NCBI GenBank assembly: GCA_048772705.1
Contig: JBLWGC010000002.1
Span: forward strand, 186,001 to 250,000
From: Leidyana gryllorum EB-2025a
Lineage: Eukaryota > Apicomplexa
Direction of reading: 5' to 3'
Length of the DNA stretch: 64,000 nucleotides
This document shows, piece by piece, positions 12,413-21,104 of the stretch. The notes beneath the pieces are model-generated. The model was not told the DNA's origin. It worked only from the letters and a program-made list of their open reading frames with translations, and searched no databases. Numbering within the stretch: position 1 is the first letter of the stretch; every line of letters begins with the position of its first letter. A program made the position numbers and the translations under genes.

Positions 12413-12612
12413 CACACACGCACACCAAACAGGACTGTTGGTACAGCCAAACGACTTCTTTTGGCTTTGTACCACACAGATTCACCTTATGTCGGCCCCT
12501 CAAGTTCATTTCGGGAGTTTGGAAGAGGTATTGCTGACCGATGAATTAAGGATTCAATGGATTGATCTATCAAATATTATTGATCGATTATTGGGGCAGA
12601 TTGTAGAGATGG
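12413..12612 (+). CDS. Upstream exon-like segment of unit 5, open only in this copy
   Basis: After a good acceptor (GGTTTCAG, ending 12412) one frame is open for 200 nt and reads ...LLVQPNDFFWLCTTQIHLM and LLTDELRIQWIDLSNIIDRL. It ends at a GTAAAT donor. Splicing 12613-12686 would join it in frame to the downstream gene after its ATG run. Units 1-4 have TAA and TGA in the same frame. It is either a 5' exon surviving only here or the end of a separate gene. The region 11940-12412 holds the other conserved fragments in mixed frames. Confidence 0.35.
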
Positions 12613-12664
12613 GTAAATGTATCAGTAGGGAAACCTTGGAACTAGAAGTGGAACCGAAGTGCCG

Positions 12665-14478
12665 ATGATGATGATGAACACATCAGTGCTTGGAGCTATT
12701 TCTATCTTCATGAGCGCCACCGCCGAAGGCAACACTATTGTTATGCCGTACATGGACTATGAAATCGTATTCGAGAACCTCGAGAATGTCGTCCGCCCTA
12801 CAGCTCAAACACACGTACAACCTAAAGTCTTTCCTGGTACGTACAAATCTACATTCCACACACCACTCTTTCAACTTACAGGAAACCTCAAAATACGTGA
12901 TCGTACATCCCATATGTCCTTCAGTCTCCCCCTGGAGACAGAGATGACGCTATTACGTCGTTTGACCAATCAACCTCTTTTGGTCGTTGGATCGTACGAA
13001 GATGCCGACTTGGCCGCTTGGCCCGAGCAAAATATAGTTGAAGAATGTAAGTTTGTCTAACAGGACATGTTCCCATGCTACGATCAGTGGAGGAAAATGC
13101 TGTTCTGCCTGTCGAATCTCAAGGCGAAGAGCAGTTGGATGGATTCGCTGTTGAGGAAATCGCGTTTTTGCCGGCCGAACCAATTGCTGAGGAGGAAATC
13201 AATGAACCCGCTGACGAGTTGGTCGAAGATGAGAAGTTCAACGGGTTCGTTGTTGAAGCCGATGCTCTCACCCTGGAATCCGACGCGGAGGAGCAATTGG
13301 ACGGATTCGTTGTCGCAGAAAATGCTGCTGGAGCCATCGAAGCCAGCAGCGAGGAGGAGGTGAATGGATCGATTGTTGAACAGAATATTGTACTACCGAT
13401 CGGATCGGACGAAGAGCATCTGGACGGTTTTGCTGTTCCTGTGGAGTCCAACGAGGGGGAGCAGTTGGACGAAATCGCTGATGAGGAGGCTGTCGTTTCA
13501 GTCGAGTCAAACGACGACGACGAAGCCCAGTTGGATGGGTTCTCGGTTGGGGAACCCGCGAACGCTGCGGTAGAGAAGATACCCAGCGACATCGAAAGCA
13601 GTGATGGTGAGGAAGATCAGCCGTTACACGCAATATCCCGTCTTTTCAGTCGACACCTTTGAAGCTCCTTTGTTAGACATCATTGCTGATGCTGAACCCA
13701 CTGCATCAGAAGAAACAGTTAGCGGTCAGTCCGCCCTCATCGACACCGAAGGTAGGAACGCGCAGGTTCTTCGAATTCAACATCGCGCAGAAGTCGTTGG
13801 GGCACAGAACTCCGACCACGATGCAGAAAGCGCTGTCAAAGAGCCGCAGCCTCATTGTGAGTGTAGCCGTGGAATGCAGTGTCAGACAGCAGATTCTTTC
13901 AGTCCCGCGCCGCGGCATTATAGTCCAAACTTCCCCAGAAATCTCGCACTATCTGCCGCTCATCCTGAACGGTCAGAGCGCTCATGGAAGTACCGATGAG
14001 TCGATGGAAGTGTCAATTGGTGAGTGGGCTGTCGGATTGTTTAGTGAATATTGAACCCGCAGTGACCGAAGTGTTGGAGGCACTTGAGGCCGTTGAGGCG
14101 GGGAAGAATAGAGTACCGGTGGTTTCTAGGATTGTGTTCCCCGAGCCCATTCCGAAGGGCCCCGCGCTCACCATCCATCATCTTCGATCTGCCCGTGACG
14201 AAGCCGCTCGTCACGAAAAGAGTCTGATGGGGAGGTGGGCAGACTATCTGGCCGGCCTTGTACCCACTTGGGACGAGTTGAAGTTCACGTTCCTCGGAAT
14301 CTCTGATCTTGGATACAGCCCGGAATTCATGGATGAAGGATTCCTGAGATCAGCGCGTCGCCTCCTCAGAGATGGCGGTTTCACCCAGAACGTAATTATT
14401 GTGAGCGTGGCAGTTATCAGTGTTGCCGGTGTGTCCCTTTTGACTGTACGTGCCTGTCATCCCAGCGAGCAGCTGTAG
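12665..14478 (+). CDS. Acidic-repeat type I membrane protein, array copy 5 (terminal copy, short repeat block)
   Basis: Model: exons 12665-12836, 12882-13046, 13088-13606, 13650-13856, 13903-14019 and 14063-14478 (531 aa). It lacks 41 residues, removing two of the EEQLDGFA units. The third intron (13607-13649) is 43 nt instead of 45. This 2-nt loss would break the frame if the segment were coding, but splicing keeps the protein intact, which supports the intron. The 43-nt fifth intron is present. The C-terminal domain is conserved (WADYLAGLVPTWDELKFTF), ending in a transmembrane helix and SEQL. Together with copy 0 this is the most diverged unit. Confidence 0.6.
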
Positions 14479-14631
14479 TGACAGGTGTGTCCCTTTTGAC
14501 TGTACGTGCCTGTCATCCCAGCAGGCAGCTGTAGTGACATCAACTGACGTGCATAAAGTGTGTGTATATTTAATAATCTCGACTCCGAAGGAAGCAGTTA
14601 GACACGTTCGAATACATTGATAATACCCTCG

Positions 14632-15499
14632 TGTGGGAGAAGACATTCATATATGCATTGAGTGAGGGTTTCAGCCCCGAGGGCCACGACTTTCGCTTTG
14701 CCAGTCATTAGATCTGGGTCTGGTCAAGTTCACGTAATCACGCACACGAAGATCGAAAGTTCACTCACACACGTGTGTCCGTGTCTCTCTGATGCCGGCC
14801 GGCAATCCCGGAGAAACCGTCCTTCGGCTGTCCACGCTGTTAGTGATCCCGACACCACCAGTAGCTTGGTAGTTGGTAGTCGGAATCAACCTACCGGTGG
14901 TGTCAGAGTCACTGACAGCTGGCTGGCCGAGGGAATGTGCCTATCTGAGTTCGCTCAGTGGGTGATTTGACGTCCTGTGAGCAGACGGCCGCCTTGGAGC
15001 GTGCCGTGGGTTGCGTGCAGGAGAGGAGGCGGGACTAGCAGCGGCCGTGGCGTGCTAGAACAGGGTCGCAATATGCGTCAATTGACAAGTTGACCGCCAT
15101 ATTGGATTTGGGTTCCCAAATGCAGTCAGTGGTGTTAGAATTGCTTAGACAACAAGTCAGTCGGATGATTGATTTGTTTGATACTGAACAGGTGGTCGAG
15201 TAAGTAGGAGTTGTCGAGTAGGCAGGCGACCTTCCTATTGGTAGACGCGCTGAAGAAGACAAACAGAGCAATTCCAAAGGCAATGTCGATTATATCAATG
15301 ATCTAAAAGAGGATTTCAGCAGCGAGTCAATGAGATTGGTGGGAGGTTGCCTTCGTTTCACGTCAAAAATGGTGACGCTGAGCGCAATGTCACGCTCTCA
15401 ACGTCGAGTCGCCTTGACACAGGGCACTTAGTTGTTTGCGTTTGCCTTTGCTATGTCGGTGGGTACAACACAGCGCGGCTTGTTGGGTTAGCCGATTTT
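14632..15499. other. Gap between the array and the Hsp70-like cluster
   Basis: No convincing coding region. Short ORFs here have no recognisable content. The clear structure is an imperfect inverted repeat at 14836-14919. The last ~250 bases are presumably the 3' flank of the first Hsp70-like gene. Confidence 0.6.
14836..14919. repeat. Imperfect 84-bp inverted repeat
   Basis: A left arm of 29 nt (14836-14864) is the near-perfect reverse complement of the right arm (14891-14919), with mismatches at a few positions; the core is GACACCACC / GGTGGTGTC. The 26-nt spacer itself is rich in TTGGTAG. It could be a small MITE-like remnant or a structured transcript end. No target-site duplication was identified. 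Confidence 0.6.
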
Positions 15500-17008
15500 T
15501 TAAGACTTGACATCGGATCGAAAGAGTGTGGCGCTGAGCAAACTTCGGAATTTGGCCCGGCATCCTGGGGGGGTGGGCTCCTGATCATTTGTGGAGTACA
15601 GTTTGCGTAACCTTTCGAGGTCTGAGAAGGAGCAAGTTCGTTGTCGATACTCGAATTGGCCATTTCTGAGGCACATTCGAGAGCCTCGATCCTGTGCATT
15701 CCTTCGTTTATCCCAGTAGGAGCTATCGGGTGCGGGCGGAGTGTGTGTTAAGTGTGCAATGGAGGGTCGGTCTTGAAGCTGTTTGCGTCGTGGAGGTCTT
15801 CTGGGTCGTCTTTGATCGAGTACGGTGATATTCTTTGCATTCAGGAGATCGTGGGCGTAGATGGCGGCTCCTCGCGCGACGATCCCTTCAATTTCGACAT
15901 TGGGAAGTACGTAATCTTCATTTTTCCCCTCGAATTCGGCCCTAACTATCTTTTTGATTTTGGGGATCCGCGTGGAGCCTCCGATGAGGAGGACCTCATC
16001 GATTTCCTGTTTTTCAACTCCGGAGTACAGCATGAGATCTTTGAGAAGTTTTTGGCACTTCTTGAAGATATTGGCGTTGATTTCCTCGAAGGTCTCAATG
16101 GTAATGCAAAGAGTCCATTTTTCTTCATTGCTGATATCGAGTTCCAGATCAACGGCTGGAAGGGCTGAGAGGAGATGTTTGGCTTTGATACACTCATTGT
16201 TCAGCTTATATAAGAGTGGTTTGTCATTGGCGATATTTTTGTGATATTTCTTCTCGAATTCCCGGACACAATAATCGACCATATTATTGTCGATATCGAC
16301 TCCCCCACAGCGGTGGTCTCCTTCGCTGGCCTTGAGTTGAATGATAGTGCGATCCTTTTTGACAATTTTGATCAGTGAGGCGCCAGCCGACCCGCCGCCC
16401 ATCCCAAACACGACCAGAGTGGTCCCGGTGACGGTTCTGTTTGAGGCGTAGGCGATTGCGGTGGCAGTGGACTCGGTGATGAGGCCCAAAACATTCAGAT
16501 GGATAAAGGCTGCGGCGTCTCGAAGGACCAAACTTTGCGAATAGGAAAAGGCGTCCGGGAGAGTGAGGACAGCTCCATCAATAAATTGGCCAATAGCGCT
16601 GGAGGCAATGTCTATCATATGGAGGAGGAGGAATTCGACGAGATCCTGAGTGATATGCACTCTATTTTGGCCGACTTGGGTTGGGGGCAGTGGGATTTGC
16701 GCCTGATCGTTCATCTGGACGATGAGTGGGAAGGGCCAATGAGAGATGAAATATTCTGCCATTGGGTCGGCGGGCGTGAGACCCATCCATCGTTTGATGT
16801 GGAAAGCGGTTTTGTGAATATTCTCCGGAGTGCACCTCAGAGAAGCCGCGTCGCCCACAAACCGTTTCCCACTATCGTCAAACAGTATCACGCTGGGAAT
16901 AAGTTTCTTATTCTGTTCGAGATGAACGGTCTCCAAGCCCCGTTTCCCATTATGGATTGCCACACGACAGTAGCACGTCCCGAAATCCAATCCTATTCCG
17001 TCCATCAT
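15500..17008 (-). CDS. Hsp70-like protein 1: nucleotide-binding domain only, basic tail
   Basis: 502 aa from the tandem ATGs at 17006-17008; an upstream in-frame extension to 17056 begins with GTG and is not preferred. It opens with GLDFGTCYCRV, the Hsp70 first phosphate motif with the Asp kept. The Lys of the FDAKRLIG region is kept (HIKRWMG), as is the Glu of NEPTAAA (TESTATA). The second phosphate loop reads FGMGGGS instead of FDLGGGT, so the catalytic Asp and Thr are changed. The adenosine motif IGGSTRIP is intact, and the NBD ends at GIVARGAAIYA. The substrate-binding domain is missing. In its place are ~110 residues rich in Arg and Pro (RRPRRPPRRK). Intronless; first of five same-strand relatives. 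ATPase activity is doubtful. Confidence 0.88.
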   Translation of the reverse strand: MMDGIGLDFGTCYCRVAIHNGKRGLETVHLEQNKKLIPSVILFDDSGKRFVGDAASLRCTPENIHKTAFHIKRWMGLTPADPMAEYFISHWPFPLIVQMNDQAQIPLPPTQVGQNRVHITQDLVEFLLLHMIDIASSAIGQFIDGAVLTLPDAFSYSQSLVLRDAAAFIHLNVLGLITESTATAIAYASNRTVTGTTLVVFGMGGGSAGASLIKIVKKDRTIIQLKASEGDHRCGGVDIDNNMVDYCVREFEKKYHKNIANDKPLLYKLNNECIKAKHLLSALPAVDLELDISNEEKWTLCITIETFEEINANIFKKCQKLLKDLMLYSGVEKQEIDEVLLIGGSTRIPKIKKIVRAEFEGKNEDYVLPNVEIEGIVARGAAIYAHDLLNAKNITVLDQRRPRRPPRRKQLQDRPSIAHLTHTPPAPDSSYWDKRRNAQDRGSRMCLRNGQFEYRQRTCSFSDLERLRKLYSTNDQEPTPPGCRAKFRSLLSATLFRSDVKS

Positions 17009-17236
17009 TCCCGGGCCAATAATCTTTTTTGTTACCGACCATAACTCATTGTTCACTTATATAACGAAATACTCAACAATGTCATCTGTAATGGGCCCAA
17101 TATACATCGGGGGGCAGAGAGCAGCTCCCCCCCCGCTCCCTGCCCGCGGCTCGTCGAGAAATATCTCTCGCCGACTTGAGTAGGAGAGGCCTTTGTGCCC
17201 TCTCCTCCTCCTCCTCACTGCCCTCTTTTTCAAGGA

Positions 17237-18853
17237 TCACTCAGCGGCCTCAAAGTTGTCTTTGATGTGATCGATCTCAATTTCGGAGAGTCTGCCTTTG
17301 GCGTCGGCATCTTCGACTTCGAGATTTCGGTTATCCGATTTTTGGATCACAGTGAGGTGAGTGATACAGTCGGCGTCGATATCGAAAGTGGCCTCGAATT
17401 GGGGCCCTCCTTTGGGTCCGCGGGGGATATGTTCGATTTCATAGTGTCCCATTAAGTGATTTTCGTCCGTCATAACCCGGTCGCCTTCAAAGATTTCGAG
17501 GCTCAATGTGCTCTGATTGTCTGTGTGTGTGGTGAATGTGTCCTTTTTGGTCGTTGGAATGCGAATGAACCGATCAAAGACAATTCTCATCACTCCCGAG
17601 CCAAACTCGACGCCTATAGAGAGCGGGAGGATCTCGAGGACTCTCAGTTTCTTGGAGAGGGCGTCACTGGGCTCGCGGTGGTCTGCGAGGGTCGCGGCGT
17701 AAATGGCCGCTCCGCGGACAGCTGCGAGGTCGGGGTCGATAGAGCTGTAGTCACAGGACTGTTTGAGTATCTCTTTGACCAGTTTCCGGAGAGTGGGTAT
17801 GGCGGTCGACCGTCCCGAGAGAACAATCTCCGAGATGTCATTGGGTTTCAGGTTGGCCTCTTTGACAGTCTCTTCGAGACACATTAGGATTCCCAGGAAG
17901 AAGGCTTTGTTGACATCTTCGACGTGATTCTTTGTGAGTTTCATCGAGAACTCCATATCTTCGGTCGCCATAGACACTGTGGTTTCCTCCTCGGAGGAGA
18001 GAGCAATTTTGGCTTTCTCGCATACGTCAGTGAGCCGTCGCACAAAGAGGGGATCGTCGCTCAGATCTCGGTGAAACTTTTTCCTCAGTCGACCGATACA
18101 GTGGCGAGTGATATTATCCGTAAAGTCCTGACCCCCACACAAAGAGGCCCCCATTGTCGTTTTCACCTCCAATATGCCGTCCTCCACACTGATTATAGAC
18201 ACATCAAAGCTTCCGCTCCCCAAATGAAACACACAAATGTTCCGCTTCCCACTCATATCGGTATCCGCTGTGACTCCCTCAGCCTTCTCACGACAAGTTT
18301 CGTTAGTTATCGCCGCAGCTGTGGGCTCATTCACCAGTCGCAGCACCTCCAACCCGGCGATGGCAGCCGCATCCTTCATGGCCTGACGCTGGCCGTCCGT
18401 GAAACACGCCGGCACGGTGAGCACTGCCGATGCCACCTGCTGTCCCAAGTGCTCTTCAGCGAGTGCGCGCAGCTTCGCCAAGATGATGGCCACAACTTCT
18501 TCCGCGTGCAGAGTTCGCATTTCACCCCTATCGCGCACAAACAATAACGGTTTGTGGTGCCAATGATTCAATGGCCACCGGTTCGGATCCGACGAAGCGA
18601 TCGCATCGTCGTCCGATCGACGACCCAACAACCGTTTAATATCGTATATGGTGTTGCGCAGATTCTCCTGAGTTTGCTCCACTGCGTCCTGTCCCACCAA
18701 ACGTCCCCCATCCGTGAAAGCTACAACAGATGGAATCGTCGCAATGATCTCCACCTCTCCATTGTCTTTCTGCACAGCCACTCGCGAGAATGACTGACCG
18801 ACATCAATACCGATCGACACTCCTCGACCCGATTCCATTATGCAAACGATCAA
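17237..18853 (-). CDS. Hsp70-like protein 2
   Basis: 538 aa with an NBD and a beta-type substrate-binding domain; a better start may be the Met at residue 6 (MESGRGVSIGID). Motifs: GIDVGQSFSRV (Thr of DLGT replaced by Gln), DIKRLLGR (Lys kept), NEPTAAAI (intact), FHLGSGSFDVS (catalytic Asp to His, Thr to Ser), LSGRSTAIP (degraded adenosine motif), DPDLAAVRGAAIYA. The interdomain linker region reads LEILPLSIGVE, followed by a beta-sandwich with TTKKDTFTT and LEIFEGDR, as in true Hsp70. It ends soon after NFEAAE, so the alpha-helical lid is almost absent. Intronless. Confidence 0.9.
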   Translation of the reverse strand: MIVCIMESGRGVSIGIDVGQSFSRVAVQKDNGEVEIIATIPSVVAFTDGGRLVGQDAVEQTQENLRNTIYDIKRLLGRRSDDDAIASSDPNRWPLNHWHHKPLLFVRDRGEMRTLHAEEVVAIILAKLRALAEEHLGQQVASAVLTVPACFTDGQRQAMKDAAAIAGLEVLRLVNEPTAAAITNETCREKAEGVTADTDMSGKRNICVFHLGSGSFDVSIISVEDGILEVKTTMGASLCGGQDFTDNITRHCIGRLRKKFHRDLSDDPLFVRRLTDVCEKAKIALSSEEETTVSMATEDMEFSMKLTKNHVEDVNKAFFLGILMCLEETVKEANLKPNDISEIVLSGRSTAIPTLRKLVKEILKQSCDYSSIDPDLAAVRGAAIYAATLADHREPSDALSKKLRVLEILPLSIGVEFGSGVMRIVFDRFIRIPTTKKDTFTTHTDNQSTLSLEIFEGDRVMTDENHLMGHYEIEHIPRGPKGGPQFEATFDIDADCITHLTVIQKSDNRNLEVEDADAKGRLSEIEIDHIKDNFEAAE

Positions 18854-19241
18854 ATGTGCGATACCCGCGCATTACAACACATGCTGATCGAATCCCAATA
18901 TTGGGCGGCACCTCAATCCATTACATTCGGCTGGGGTACTTTGAACTTTGAACTTTAAATTCAAAAGTCGAAGCTCAAAACTCGCAGCCTTTTTCATCAA
19001 CCAGGGCTACTACCGTTAAGGCGACTGACAGTTTGACATACGTATACGGCGGTTTCGAAATAGTTATGGCCGCGGTCAGCATAATCAATGTTAGTCCCGT
19101 CTTTCAGAAGCGAAAGAGAGCTCTGATCGCAAAGTATGGCAAATGTATAACAGCGATGGATCAATCCAAGTTCTCGTGTCCCTTAATTCTTGACGCCTTG
19201 GATGGAATCTTCTTTTCAGGGCCCTCAATCTGTGCGTGTGC

Positions 19242-19277
<36 letters not shown>

Positions 19278-19319
19278 GCTTTGAATGTGTGTTCACAATC
19301 CGCCATGGATATTTGTGGC
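18854..19319. other. Spacer between Hsp70-like genes 2 and 3
   Basis: 466 bp with no supported gene. It holds the promoter side of gene 2 and the 3' flank of gene 3, including the GT microsatellite at about 19,232-19,276. Confidence 0.6.
19232..19276. repeat. GT/TG dinucleotide microsatellite
   Basis: About 17 near-perfect TG repeats (19,244-19,275) preceded by interrupted GTG/GCG steps, about 45 bp downstream of the stop codon of the minus-strand Hsp70-like gene 3. Confidence 0.9.
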
Positions 19320-21011
19320 TTAAGATGTGGGTGGCGACGCCGGATTGGGAGGCGACGTGGGGTTGGGGGGCGAGGCCGGGTTGGGGGGCGAGGCCGGGTT
19401 AGAGGCGGGAGCAGCGATTGGGGGGTTCCCTCTGTTCCAGTATTCGTCGAGCATTGTGGCGAGTCGGGCTCTGTCTTCGCGTCCGAGATGCGGTTTCTTG
19501 ACTCGGGTTTTGACGGGGAAGCCGTTTCGGGTTGCGCGTATATTGACGAATCCTTCCTCATCAAAGTCGAATAGGACGTCGACTTCGAGTTCTCCGGCGG
19601 CAGCCCGCGGGAGGTAACAAATGTAAAAGAGTCCCAGGAGTCTATTCTTGCGCATATCGCGATGTTCACCTTCGATGAGTCGAAGGATAATGCATTGTTG
19701 ATTGGTGACGGTGGTGTAGAATTTGCGAGCGCGGGTGGTGGGAGTGGCATCTGTGCGACGAATCAATGGCTGCAGCTCTCCAGAGGCGTCTTGGAGCATA
19801 ACAGAGTGTGAGGGGACCTCCAGAAAGTAGAACTGCTCATCGTGGAAGCATCCGTCGTGGTCGCTGATGACAGACGCGATGCAGGTGCCCAGTACGGCAC
19901 AGAGATCGTAGTTCATCTCGCGTCTGGGTGAGTCTCCGCGGAAGTATGAGCGAACTGCGCGTTTGACAGCCGGAATGGCTGTGGAACCGCCGACAAAGAC
20001 GATTTCCTGAACCTGATTGAGGACAGAGTACCTGACGTCTCCACTGAGTCGAGACAAGGCATAGGGGATCATATCCAAGTAGGGCTCTATGAACTTTTCG
20101 AAGAGTTCTCGAGACAGAGCGATCCTTGCATTTTCTCCGGTGCGGTGATTGATATCGAGTTCCACGACAGCCCAAAGCTGTTCGGACAGCTGATGTTTCG
20201 CGCGGTTGCACTCGTTCCAGAGTCGTGTGTACATTGGTGTGTTGGCCACGATTGCCACATCATAGACCTCCTCAATGGCGACTTGGCAGTATTCGACAAT
20301 TTTGTCGGTGAAATCCATTCCTCCGATGGGACATTCGCTCGCAGTCCCCTTCACATCGTACGCGTTGCCGTCGATCGACACGAACGACACGTCCATGAAA
20401 CCGCCTCCCATACTGAAGATGAGCACATTGTCCGGGTGCTCGTGGAAGTGGTCGGGGAACCCGTAGCCAATGGCGGCCGCCAAGGGCTCATTGATGAGCC
20501 GACAGCGCTCCAGACCCGCCAGAGTCGCCGCGTCCTTGACACATTGCCGTTGATACTCGTTGAACGACGCGGGCACAGTGATCGTTGCGGCAGTCACCTT
20601 TCCGCCGACGCGGATCTCTGCCTTCTTGACCAGATATTTAATGAGCATCGCGGCAATCTGTTCTGCGTAAAAGTTCTCCGTGTTGCCCTCCTTATCTATG
20701 GGCACGCGGGCCAACGGTCTGTCCTTCTGGAGCACCACATCCCACTGCCGACTTTGGATAATGTCAAACCCGGGCTCCTTTGCCGAGCGACCCAGCAGTC
20801 GACGGATGCGCTGCACTGATCTCGGACCCAATTCCTCTCCAATGACCGCATCGCCAATCTGAATTCCCTCTTCAGTAATGGCCACCGCAGATGGGATAGT
20901 CGTAATCACGTCGGGACTTCGGCGGTCCCTCAAGACAGCCACTCGGGAAAAAGAAGTGCCTAAATCGATACCAATACTCGGAATGGGGGGCGGCATTGTG
21001 TAATATCTCAC
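19320..21011 (-). CDS. Hsp70-like protein 3 with Pro-rich C-terminal repeats
   Basis: 563 aa, possibly starting at Met6 (MPPPIPSIGIDLGT). The first phosphate motif is the best of the cluster (GIDLGTSFSRV). The Lys of the KRLIG motif is Arg (RIRRLLGR). The NEP motif is kept (NEPLAAAIGYG). The second phosphate loop is FSMGGGFMDVS, so Asp to Ser and Thr to Phe. The adenosine motif is VGGSTAIP. The substrate-binding region is divergent but has the FYTTVTNQQ and LRLIEGEHRDM strands. After the helical region (EDRARLATMLDEYW) the lid is replaced by about five NPASPP-type repeats, encoded by an 18-bp minisatellite near 19,325-19,400. Intronless. The next gene upstream (Hsp70-like 4) ends 93 bp away. 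Confidence 0.9.
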   Translation of the reverse strand: MRYYTMPPPIPSIGIDLGTSFSRVAVLRDRRSPDVITTIPSAVAITEEGIQIGDAVIGEELGPRSVQRIRRLLGRSAKEPGFDIIQSRQWDVVLQKDRPLARVPIDKEGNTENFYAEQIAAMLIKYLVKKAEIRVGGKVTAATITVPASFNEYQRQCVKDAATLAGLERCRLINEPLAAAIGYGFPDHFHEHPDNVLIFSMGGGFMDVSFVSIDGNAYDVKGTASECPIGGMDFTDKIVEYCQVAIEEVYDVAIVANTPMYTRLWNECNRAKHQLSEQLWAVVELDINHRTGENARIALSRELFEKFIEPYLDMIPYALSRLSGDVRYSVLNQVQEIVFVGGSTAIPAVKRAVRSYFRGDSPRREMNYDLCAVLGTCIASVISDHDGCFHDEQFYFLEVPSHSVMLQDASGELQPLIRRTDATPTTRARKFYTTVTNQQCIILRLIEGEHRDMRKNRLLGLFYICYLPRAAAGELEVDVLFDFDEEGFVNIRATRNGFPVKTRVKKPHLGREDRARLATMLDEYWNRGNPPIAAPASNPASPPNPASPPNPTSPPNPASPPTS

Positions 21012-21104
21012 TTCAAAGTCAATTCCACTTAATGTGTCTTAAGTGTCCACGCCCCATATTTCACTCACACACCTCAAGCATGCGACACGCTTGGCTTCTC
21101 CTCC

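Larger units (their letters stand above)
1..14631 (+). repeat. Tandem array of 2.78-kb gene units with dimeric higher-order structure
   Basis: Six related units lie head to tail: one partial (B-type, cut by the window edge) and five complete. Equivalent start codons fall at 1535, 4309, 7099, 9876 and 12665, giving spacings of 2774, 2790, 2777 and 2789. Every second unit is nearly identical (spacing 5564-5567), so the array reads B-A-B-A-B-C and the recent unit of amplification is a 5.57-kb A+B dimer. The outer copies (partial copy 0 and copy 5) are the most diverged, as expected when unequal exchange homogenises the centre of an array. Similarity fades near 14,631. Each unit holds a decayed upstream block, a multi-exon membrane-protein gene, and a 56-bp duplication at the gene's 3' end. 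Confidence 0.95.

Noticed and set aside
1-14631. CRISPR array or rDNA-like satellite
   Set aside because: The units are 2.78 kb and protein-coding with introns; there are no short repeats with unique spacers and no rRNA sequence.
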